64,000 nucleotides of DNA from Bagarius yarrelli. Taxonomy: Eukaryota; Chordata; Actinopteri; Siluriformes; Sisoridae. The position numbers and the translations under genes are program-made. Shown one piece after another: positions 1 to 9,300 of this stretch (within the stretch, counting starts at the first letter, position 1; each line of letters opens with the position of its first letter). The stretch is taken from contig VCAZ01000013.1 of assembly GCA_005784505.1 (NCBI GenBank), positions 1 to 64,000 of the forward strand. Direction: 5' to 3'. The notes beneath the pieces were generated by a model. The model searched no databases, was not told the origin of the DNA, and was given only the letters and a program-made list of their open reading frames with translations.

Positions 1-228
1 TCCACAGGTGTAAGGTTGGGTGCAACCTGATAGGTGAGTTACAAATGATCATAGACGTCAGACTGTGAAACACCTGTTGCCTCCATTAACACAGCATCAG
101 GCTGCAGAATGAAGCAGAAGTTACTGGCTGCAGAGCGAGCAGTTTAATTGCCCAATGTTCATCTTCCATGGATAAAGTGTGATTAAATTACTCACTGTAA
201 CAAAGATTTTTTTGTTTTTTTGTGCCAG

Positions 229-358
229 AAGAATCCCCGAATGTGGCCCATCTTCACGGGAGAAGACTGAGGAGGCACCCATCACATCCCACCCTTTTAT
301 TAACGGTCACAAAACACCCTGCGCTTTTCTCACGCTCCAGCTGACGACAACAACTCAG
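229..358 (+). CDS. mkrn2os: mkrn2os exon A
   Basis: This 130-bp exon follows a polypyrimidine tract and CAG at 226-228 and ends at CAG|GTACGG. It reads ECGPSSREKTEEAPITSHPF, then INGHKTPCAF, which matches the PECG...NPFTNGHK...CSF block of MKRN2OS. The frame set by homology ends at phase 0, whereas exon B needs two leading bases. A 1-bp indel near 335-350 would reconcile them. Confidence 0.75.
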
Positions 359-2793
359 GTACGGAAAAACTCACCTTCATTCATTGAATCATTTTAAAAG
401 AAAAAAATATAATTTTCATTCATCATCTAATAGGAAATTCTTTTGCAGAGAATATAATGGTGGGTCGGAGCTGCACACAGGAATTACTAACACTAAGGTA
501 AGATCTGATTTACTCACACTTAAATCAAACCTGAAATACACATACACGTGTTATACGTTATGCAAAATGTTTAGGACCAAGAATAACTTGGTACCTACTG
601 TACCTACTGTAAAAAAATCTTTAAATTGTGTATAGCCCATTGTGTATAGTTCAAATATATAAGCCCAATATAAATCTAACACTAATCTCTGATTTAAAGG
701 CTTGAGTTAATCCCAGGTCCACCAATGCTTTACAGAATCCCATGTTTGCATTCAGTAAAAACTAAAAGCAGAAATGTCCATTTGCAGAAACGAAAAAAAA
801 ATCTTGGTCATATAAATAAGATAGATGTAAGTAAGATCAGGGGATCAACCAATTCCTTTAAAGTTATGCTTGACTATTTCTAGGTAAACTGACATAACAA
901 CAGAAAGGAAAGTTTGTTTCTTAAATAAAATGTATATTTCCATGATTGATAGAATTCTACATACGTATGGGACAAAAAAAACAACAAAATAATAAATAAA
1001 TATATATATATATATACAACTTCTGAGAAATAAGAAAATCTATAGATTTAAAGATTAAGTAAAAAATGGGTGAGAGAACAGTACTAGTAAATAGGTTGGT
1101 AGTGGTTAAGGCGTTGGACTGCTAATTGGAAGATCAGGGTTTGATTTCCAGCACCATGGACTAACGCACTGAAGACTGGACAATCTTGTGTTAGTCATTA
1201 CACATTTTACAGGACTACTTTAGAGTCAAATGATTCGTATCCCAAACAGAATTTTTATTTCAATCTATAAATGAAGACATTGCAGGTTTAAAGATTTTAA
1301 TCACTTTTTTTCCACAATGGTGTGGTGCCATTTTTGCCTACATCTTGTAACATGCAATATATTTCATTATTTATGTAAGAAATGAGAGACAATGCATTTT
1401 TTTGTTAAAGGAAAACCATTAATGCTTTTGCAATGTGGATTTATAATAGTATAACAGTTTTATTCCTCTTATACACAACAACCTTTTTCTGGGATTGTTA
1501 AGTATTAATTAACAAGTTCCTTTAAGTTATAGCAGCTATATCATAACATTTCTTGGCTCTTGTACCTGTAAATATGTTATTACTATACAGTAGAAATGAT
1601 AACACTTATGGCTGCAAGAAAGTAATTAACCCTGAATTTAACATTAGCATAGTTGAAATTTTTCAATACAGATGTATTTTGGTAAAAAAAAAACAAAGAC
1701 AAAAAAAGTTTAAAAAAATATGTTATGCTAAACTATTATTCCTCGCTAGTTTAGCAAAATAAATAAAGCCAACCACAGACACAAAGATACTGTTTTTTTT
1801 GTTTTTGTAAAGGTGTAGTGTATAACTACACTAGGTCTGGAGTGCGGAAAGACGGTGAGGGCTGGGAACACTGTATCAGTATCACATTAGTCCAGCCTGA
1901 CATGTATAATCTCATTAATCAGTGGGATCAGTACCTGGAAAAGTTCTCCACAGCCCAGACGTGGGATCCTCTCTGGCAAAGGTAGTGATTTTATTTCTTT
2001 GCATCTTCCTCCTTTTTTCCTTCCGGCTGTTCCCTTTTAGTGGCCACCACCTAACCCTATTCTCTACATCCTCTTCACTCACACCCACTAACTTGATGTC
2101 ATCATTTATCGCATCCATATACCTCCTCTTTGGTCTTCCTCTTTGCCTTCTACCTGGTAGCTTCATTTTAACATCCTCCTACCAATATATTCACTATCCC
2201 TCCACTGTACATGTCCAAACCACCTCAATCTGGCTTCCCTGACTTTTTCCCCAAAACATCTAACATGAGCCGTCCCCCTGATGAACTCGTTCCTAATCCT
2301 GTCCAACCATCCTTTCGTCACTCCTCAGTGCCACTGTCTCTAAACTATACATCATAGCTGGCCTCACCACTGTTTTGTACACCTTCCCCTTGATTCTAGC
2401 TTATATTCTTTATTTTATATCTTTGGATAGCTATATTTAATTGTTAAAATAACTTTTTATCTGACAAATCTATCAACTCACTGTATTTTTCTAATTTGTC
2501 TACCTGCCTGAGTTTATCTATGCTTGTTTTCTTTTAGTTTTAACGAGGAGAACCACAACTGCTACAGCTACACGCTAATGTTTATAAACTGTCTGCTGGC
2601 CATGCAATCCAAGCGAGAGCTCAGCAAAGACGAGTTCACACAGACCTTTATTCTTCCGCGTGTCAAAAGGGCATCGAAGTACAACATCCTGTGTCAGGAG
2701 ATTTTCCAGAATCATTTCTATATAGTGGAAAGCACAAAGAAAACCTCACAGGAAAAACAGAATGAGAACGAGAATGATGATGAGAAGTCTTAA
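229..2793 (+). CDS. mkrn2os: MKRN2OS-like gene, coding span of four recognisable exons
   Basis: The concatenated exons resemble vertebrate MKRN2 opposite-strand protein, a small conserved protein of unknown function that lies antisense to MKRN2. Landmarks in order are the NGHKTPCAF block (exon A), REYNGGSELHTGIT (exon B), GVVYNYTRSGVRKDGEGWE followed by a QPDMYNLINQWDQYLEKFST block (exon C), and HNCYSYTLMFINCLL to ASKYNILCQEIFQNHFYIV with an acidic tail (exon D). The C-to-D junction is in phase. The A-to-B and B-to-C junctions are not, using the canonical splice sites visible, so the copy is either slightly damaged or carries indel errors. The expected N-terminal exon was not found. The gene converges tail to tail with tsen2 (2.7 kb between stops), as in mammals. 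Identity rests on recalled family similarity. No molecular function should be inferred. Confidence 0.85.
449..497 (+). CDS. mkrn2os: mkrn2os exon B
   Basis: The exon is a short 49-bp block after TTTTGCAG and ends at AAG|GTAAGA, a strong donor. It reads EYNGGSELHTGITNTK, matching the REYDG...LHVGIT block of the family. Its exit phase (0) does not suit exon C, whose homologous frame needs one leading base. Confidence 0.75.
498..1812. other. mkrn2os intron between exons B and C
   Basis: This is AT-rich sequence with no exon that I can recognise. It contains a SINE-like piece around 1085-1240 and short A/T runs. Confidence 0.5.
1085..1240 (+). repeat. tRNA-derived SINE fragment
   Basis: The block GTAGTGGTTAAGGCGTTGGA is A-box-like. 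It is followed by a degenerate B-box (GGGTTTGATTTCC) and the SINE-body tail CAGCACCATGGAC. The same head recurs on the opposite strand at 20900-21118, which marks it as a dispersed family. Confidence 0.6.
1813..1981 (+). CDS. mkrn2os: mkrn2os exon C
   Basis: The acceptor is a T-rich tract ending GTAAAG and the donor is AAAG|GTAGTG. The homologous frame starts two bases in and reads VVYNYTRSGVRKDGEGWE, then LVQPDMYNLINQWDQYLEKF, the best-conserved part of the family. Read directly from exon B (phase 0) it would start GTG TAG and stop at once. One extra G at the acceptor junction would put it in frame. Confidence 0.8.
1988..2402 (-). mobile_element. 3' fragment of an RTE-like non-LTR retrotransposon (LINE)
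   Basis: The minus strand encodes the C-terminal end of a reverse-transcriptase polyprotein. It contains KVYKTVVRPAMMYSLE, LRWFGHVQWRDSEYIGRR, then KLPGRRQRGRPKRRYMD and VSEEDVENRVRWW. These are hallmarks of the RTE-type pol tail common in fish. The rest of the element is missing (5'-truncated at about 2402). It sits inside the mkrn2os intron, starting within about 10 bases of the exon C donor. Confidence 0.8.
2538..2793 (+). CDS. mkrn2os: mkrn2os terminal coding exon D
   Basis: After CTTTTAG the exon reads FNEENHNCYSYTLMFINCLL, continues through ASKYNILCQEIFQNHFYIVE, and ends with a lysine/glutamate/asparagine-rich tail and TAA. The junction with exon C is in phase (AG + T gives Ser). This is the C-terminal half of the MKRN2OS domain. 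Confidence 0.9.
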
Positions 2794-2928
2794 TTTGCGT
2801 CTGTCCATGTTCTTTAAACTCTGCTGTTTTCACACTGTTTGCCTTTTGGATGAAGGACTCCAAAACTTTATGACTTTGTGCGTCACCACACAGTTTTAAA
2901 TCCTTTAATATATATCAACAATAATGAA

Positions 2929-2938
2929 AATAAATAAA
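2929..2938 (+). terminator. Candidate polyadenylation signals of mkrn2os
   Basis: Two overlapping AATAAA hexamers lie about 135 bases after the mkrn2os stop codon, a plausible 3'-UTR end. The AT-rich background makes chance hexamers common. Confidence 0.5.
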
Positions 2939-3551
2939 ACATTGAACATTTTATGATTTTTATGTAAAAAAACCCTGAGAAACTACAGGTAAAGTGTTTA
3001 TTTTTTAATGAAAATAAACCAGTTCCTGTGATTGGTTTGTGTTGCATCTCATGTGATTAAGTCTTTAGAATATTTTAGGGTTTTTGGAGTAAAAAGCTTT
3101 CTTTTACCTTTTTTAATAAATGTGTTTATTTGACTTACGTGACTTTCGGCTATTAGAATGTTATTACAGCATAGAATTGTCAATCTGTTTTGATTTTGCA
3201 CCACCGTGATTGTGTTACTATTGATTAGTTTGTGATTTTCTAGTTCACGTCATAGAAAATAAGATGATGGTCTGTATTGGTTGTTTTTAAGCCTTGTTAT
3301 TGTAGCTGATGGTGTTTCCTCTTGTAGTTATGGTCTGGCACCAGCTCTGATTGAATCCTTATGATATTCTACTATTAACAATATAAATGTTAAAAGTTTC
3401 ATTTCAGAAACCTGCCTCTGGATCCTGTATTAGAATTTGGTTTTTAATAACACTATGCATTTTCTTGTCTGAAACTAATTACACATCTAGATTTTCACTC
3501 TACAAGTATACTAGGTTTCAAAATCTTCTTATTTAGCACTAATTCTGGACC

Positions 3552-4385
3552 AGTGATGGAAAAAGTACTAATTCTACTTAAGTAAAATAACTCTTAACTC
3601 CGAATGTACTGAAAAATTATTTAACCCAATAAGTGTTTGTGTTAACAAACTATTATTAAAATAAAATTGTCAAATATCCTCAAACACAGTCAGTTAAAAC
3701 ATTTTTCATTACCATTTATTGTACTTGTCTTTAATAATATTCAAAATGTATAATATTTAGTGTAGTTGTTTTTGCTATGATATTTTTGATCAACCACAGG
3801 CTAAAGTCCCTCATGGTAGTGTTCCATTGGCTGCTAATTTTTGTCCATAACTGCTTAAATTTTTTCCACTGCCACAGAATAAATGTTTAATATCTAAACT
3901 TCAATAAAAATTGTTGAGAATCGTAATAAAAACAGGAACAGAATCGCTATAATTCGAATGTTACCCAATCCTATAAGGTGTCAGACGTAAAAAATAAAAA
4001 CTACTCAAAGACAAAAACAACAAAAATTTATATAAAAAAAACCAAAAACGTTGAACTTTGAACATTTAATAGCTCAGTATTTAATATATAAAACTAACAT
4101 TATATAATCCCTCAACAAACGCTTTACATCTAAAAAGAAAATAAATGTTTTTTTTGTACTTTTTGTAAAAAACAAATGCAAAGCAACTAAATAATTTATT
4201 AATAACAACAGGTAAATGTAAAACAATTTAGTTATACTTAAAATAGTTTAGTTTATTCAGTTTTATTCAATAGTTCACAATTTCGTTATACTCAACACAA
4301 AGGAAAAATCTACTTAAGTACTGTAATACTTGAGTGGATACTAATACTGTAGCTGAAGAAAACACTCAGCTGTGTAATTATACAT
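3552..4385. repeat. Interspersed repeat of the 'AAGTACTTAAGTA' type
   Basis: The left edge has GTGATGGAAAAAGTACTAAT and TACTTAAGTAAAATAACTC. The right edge has CTACTTAAGTACTGTAATAC and ACTGTAGCTG. The edges are roughly inverted. Similar edges recur at 22797-23470 and a single edge near 44870. It looks like a non-autonomous DNA element family. The class is inferred. Confidence 0.4.
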
Positions 4386-4499
4386 ATTTTATTTGAGTTG
4401 CACTATCGTATTACAACACAGAAGCTGCAGAAACACGAGCAGCTCCTTGTGGTTTTCCAGGTTTATTATTTTCTGAATAACATTGCTACATTATAATAT

Positions 4500-4735
4500 A
4501 ACATTCAACTTCATTGTCATTGTGCAAGGTACGTGTACAGAGCCAATGAAATGCATTTTTTGCATATCCCATCTCAGTAGGTTGGGGGTCAGGGCGCAGG
4601 GTCAGCGCCCCTGGAGCAGGAAGGGTTAAGGGTCTTGCTCAAGGACCGGTGGTGGGGCTTGAACCCATGTGTTTCTGGTCTTCAGATCAGCAACTCAGCA
4701 CCTTAACCATTTGAGCCACCACTGCCCCGCTAAAT
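4500..4735 (-). repeat. tRNA-derived SINE, minus orientation
   Basis: Read on the minus strand it begins GGGGCAGTGGTGGCTCAAAT, continues GGTTAAGGTGCTGAG (A-box-like), and has a B-box-like GGGTTCAAGCCCC. It ends with the TGACAATGAAGTTGA tail typical of a widespread fish SINE. It lies between the mkrn2os and tsen2 3' ends. Confidence 0.7.
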
Positions 4736-5423
4736 TATCCGCAGTGTGTCTTCATGCGTAATGTTTTATCTGCGATTTTGTCCATTTGAGTAGCGTGAAA
4801 AGGCAAAGTAAATGAATCACTGCAGAATAATCAGGTACGAAGCTTTCAAGCCATATTTTCAATCCAAAATTCTGTATGGAAAAAAAAAATCTGCAGCAAA
4901 ATCCAACATTTTTGTATGACAAACATTCTAACACACCTGGTTTACTGTAATTACATTATTTTGGTAAAGCGTTATAATTGTACGACATTACAACCTTTTG
5001 GCAACAATTTGGGAGAAAGAAACACGCATCTTGGAGTGTTTATCATACAAAATTTCGGGAATTTTTGGAAATTCTACTCATTCTAATTTTTTTTGTTCTG
5101 AGCACAAAACACCTGAGCTCCATGAATACAGTTTGCCAAGCTTAGAGTGGAAGAACCTGGGTATCCTGCTCCAGTACACCATTAATGCCTAGATGACCTA
5201 AAACTGACAAAAAATAATTATGGAACATCAGTCAGGGTTTGTGCTCAGTAGTCGCAGCTCCATGTAGCATTAGCCACTAAGATTTGTACCAAGAACCCAT
5301 TTCGGGATAAAAAAAAATTTCCTCTTTTTAGTCTGCAGGGTAAAATATTCCTGCTTGCTGCAAACAAACCAAAAAAAAACCCCAAACAAACAAAATCTGT
5401 ATTACAGAAATTACAAAGTATTT

Positions 5424-5429
5424 TTTATT
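5424..5429 (-). terminator. Candidate tsen2 polyadenylation signal
   Basis: AATAAA on the minus strand lies only 26 bases after the tsen2 stop codon. It would give a very short 3' UTR. Other hexamers further down cannot be excluded. Confidence 0.4.
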
Positions 5430-5455
5430 GGAGTTTCTTAAGGGTAGAAACATTT

Positions 5456-5515
5456 CTAAATTTCTTCCTGTTCTGTTCGTTCCCTTGATGAAATCCATCT
5501 GCTCACGATGATCTC
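5456..5515 (-). CDS. tsen2: tsen2 terminal exon 12
   Basis: After TTATTACAG the exon reads [19 protein letters not shown] and stops at TAG. This matches the human tail EVILSRWVSSRER, so splicing from the weak exon 11 donor is supported. Confidence 0.95.
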   Translation of the reverse strand, partial: EIIVSRWISSRERTEQEEI

Positions 5516-6264
5516 CTGTAATAAATAAAAAGCCCAAAACACAAAGTCAAACACAGCTTAAATAATGAATTCAATTCAATCTCAAATTAATTCAAATGGC
5601 TGGACCTGAACTTCGAGTCTCTTCAGGCACTCTGGTGAGGAGAAGTCCTCCTCGGTCATACCGGCTGGCACAACAACGTAGGAGAACATCAGTTCCTGCA
5701 TGTGGATCAAAAACACAACAATGCATAAACCTCATTGACTAATAAACCAGGGTTAAGAAATGTCAACAAGGCAAAGATGAGCGTTTACTTTAGAGACGTT
5801 AGCGGTAGTTCGACAGAGAGCAGCTAAAGATCTCCAGGTGAGAGGCCTCAGAGCGGGACCTGGGAGCGACTCGTCTGATCTTTCTACCACCACCGAGTAG
5901 CTACACAATAAGAGCAGGTGTAACAAACATGTACAAACATATCCAAACATACCTACAAAGAACATTCAAGTACTTCAAATTCAAATTTTAATTATAATAA
6001 AATGCATTAATAATTAAAAACAACACCGTTGTGCCTTGAAGTAAATATTACAAATGTCTGGCAATTAGATTTCATTGTAATGATCTCCGTTGGTCATTTT
6101 TTGGGGCAATATTTTGATAAATACTGGCTAGAAGAATTAACAATCAAGCGTTATCCACAAACAGAAACACACATTTTAGTGATGTAAATAAGGATAACTG
6201 ATTATGTCTAATACTAATGTTAGGGGAAAAATGGGGGGGGTGAATTACCCACTGCCGCAAACAG

Positions 6265-6301
<37 letters not shown>

Positions 6302-9300
6302 ACAACTGTTGATCACCACTGGGTATAACCATTATATATATATATATATATATATCTAGGTTATACCCAGTGGTGATCAACAGGGCCTATTCTGGGGTAT
6401 GAAAGCAAAACTGCTCACCAGATCTTGTTGCCGATCTACTAAAAACACCTTTTTAAAGCACACGTTTGTAGACAGCAATAAAATAATTGAAAGAAAGACC
6501 TAACTGAAATCACTTAGTACAACTATGAGTGCAACTATGAGTGCAACTATGAGTGCAACTATGAGTGCAACTATGAGTGCAACTATGAGTGCAACTATGA
6601 GTGCAACTATGAGTGCAACTATGAGTGCAACTATGAGTGCAACTATGAGTGCAACTATGAGTGCTATCAGTGGCTAACAGAAACAACATGGCACAACCCG
6701 ATATTTTGTTGGGTGTTTATGTCCATAGGACACAGAATGACTTTGGCTTTGACAGTCTGAACAGCTTCACTAAGGCACCTCTTAAATACCACAGCTCTAT
6801 AATGCCAGCCGTGCACAATAAGCACATTATTTCCATAGCTGTGTTACGGTGATATGTAAAATGTGTGGATGTTGTTTACATTGGTTTACAAAAGACCTTG
6901 ACTGAAACCCTGTAGTTTGCCACTGTTTAGAACAGTGCCATATCGTGTGAAGGCTATAAAACCATTACATATTGCCCATGCTGAATTTACCACCACAAGT
7001 TCTAGAATTTGTTCTATGAATAAAAGACCCATTTTACGAAAACCAAAACAATGAATAATCTTTCATAGATCTTTACTAAACCCTAGACAATACAAGAAAA
7101 ATTGCAGCTATGACATCAGTACTGGACAGTATCACACTGGTGTGCGGTTACTTGGACCCTTACGATCCAGATGTAATAGGACCATAAAAACAGCCCACCA
7201 GATTTTTTAAAAATGACACAAACACATAGAATTGACCAAATCTGATTAAACTTTTGTTTGGATTGTAAGGGGTCATTTACACATTTTCTAATCTAATCAA
7301 GAGAAAATGTAAACATTTCATTAGACTGAAATTGAAACTAGAAAGTTTTGCACGTGTGCAATGACGCACAAATCTTAAAAAAAACGACGTGTGGCTTACG
7401 GCCGATCAAAAAGATCCCTTTATTCAGCGTCCATGTAAACAAAGCTTTCCATAGATTCATCACTCTGATTGATTGCATTCCAATTGAAACAAAAACTGTC
7501 TATTGAAATGTCGCTACTGACTGACTTACATTAGCTGCAGGTGTTCAGACTGAATGTTAACACAAACTAGTTTAGTACAAATACATTTATTACAAAATAT
7601 TATTACATTAGTTAATTTTTTTTAAATTAAGCCGCTGGTGTGTTATGATTGGAGTGAAAAATCTTGAGTTCTGCACAAAACCCTGACCTTAGCGTCACTG
7701 AACACCTTTGGAATGAACTGGAACGCTGACTGCACCACAGAGGTGCTTACCTGAAGTTAGTGCCTGATCTCACAATACTATTATAGCTGAATAAACAATC
7801 TCTCACATACAAGCTCCAAATTGTTTTCTTATTAGAAAAATGGAAATGAATCTAACAGCAAAATAGGAAGTAAATCTGGAATAAGATGTTTAAAATAACA
7901 TATGTTTCTTATGGTCAGGTGTCCACAAACTTTTGGCAATATACTGTATGTCTGACACTTTTTTCCACTTTAAACCGATACTAACCTTGCATGATAAAAT
8001 GGTGGTCCTTTCCGATACAGCACTGCAAAAGAAAACGAAGCGTTAAGGGAAATCTCAGAACAAAGCCGAGACGTAACTCAATATTGCTCCAAACGTGACA
8101 CTCGTGTGCCAGAAACAAAGCCGTAAGTGTGCCATGATTTCAGTCTCATGCTCCAAATTCAGAGCCAAAAGACACTTTCCTGTACCTTGACATTAGCCCA
8201 ACAGACAAAAAGGTAAGGAGATCAAGGAAAGCAATGCTTAGTCCCGCTGAATAATTCACCTGTCAACTAGTTCCACTTACACCAGCTGGATATTCTTACT
8301 CTTTTTGTAGTCAGTTGAAGTGGGACACTACGGACAGGAGGACAACGTCTTGCCATGCAAACAGGATTAGTCTGTGCACATCTTGAATTCAGCAATTAAA
8401 GCTTATATATGTGGTGTGGTCGAGCTTACTTACTGAAATCAGTGCCATATTTAATGCCTGACTTGGGCACCCATCCTTTACTGCGGAAGTAGTGGTAGGC
8501 TGCGTACGTCATCTCAAAGTTGGGCTGAACTGAACGAAACATTCCCCAAAGCTGAAGGATTGACAAGGCTTCCTGGAACACAAACAAATCACAAGATCAC
8601 TAGTATATGTTTTGTGTTATGTACAAAACACAATCAACTAATCTAACAATCTGACTAATATAGTACAGTATAGTATTTTTGGAATTATTTACTTTATGAT
8701 ACTGTAGGATGGAAAGTCTAAAAATCCTACAAACAAGGCAAGCGGAGGGCAACAATATCATGATGGAATTTAAAGCAAGGCTCATTCGTGGGACAAGGAG
8801 GTTTTTGTAAGATAGCTGTAATGGCTGTGCTTTGAAAGTTTCATTTTCAGTTACACTATCCTGTTAGGACGACACAAGAAGATGGCAAACAGACAGACAG
8901 AGACAGATAAAGTAAGTTCTAAGAACAAGAGGCAGGGGGCATTTATTTTTATTTGCACAATTACACTGGTAAACTATATTGAATTAATTGTGATGAGGCC
9001 CAGACTTGGAGGGCACTGATGAATTAAAGTGCAATTTTGTAGTACAATAAATACAAATAAGTAGCAGAAGACAAAGTAAGGGTATCCTAAGCTTGATCCC
9101 CTGCTGATTTTGTATATTTGCTCACTGACAAAAAATAATGTGTCTTTTATACAGGTAATAAAATGAGATTAGGAGAATTCTCTCAAAGGAAGTGCTACCA
9201 ATCTCTGCTCAATACCTGTATAAAAGACACCTGTCCAGAGAAGCAAACCAATCAATCAGATTCCAAACTCCTCACAATGGCCAAGACCAAAGAGCTGTTT

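Larger units (their letters stand above)
5901..7985. other. tsen2 intron 9
   Basis: The intron contains (TA)n tracts, an inverted repeat, a 12-bp tandem array and a Tc1-like fragment, each listed separately. No exon was recognised. Confidence 0.6.

Noticed and set aside
1922..2242. A 106-codon plus-strand open frame
   Set aside because: It is antisense to the RTE retrotransposon tail and only its first codons overlap mkrn2os exon C.
6520..6664. Possible CRISPR-like array (regular repeats)
   Set aside because: The repeats are directly adjacent with no spacers, in a vertebrate intron. It is a simple tandem repeat.
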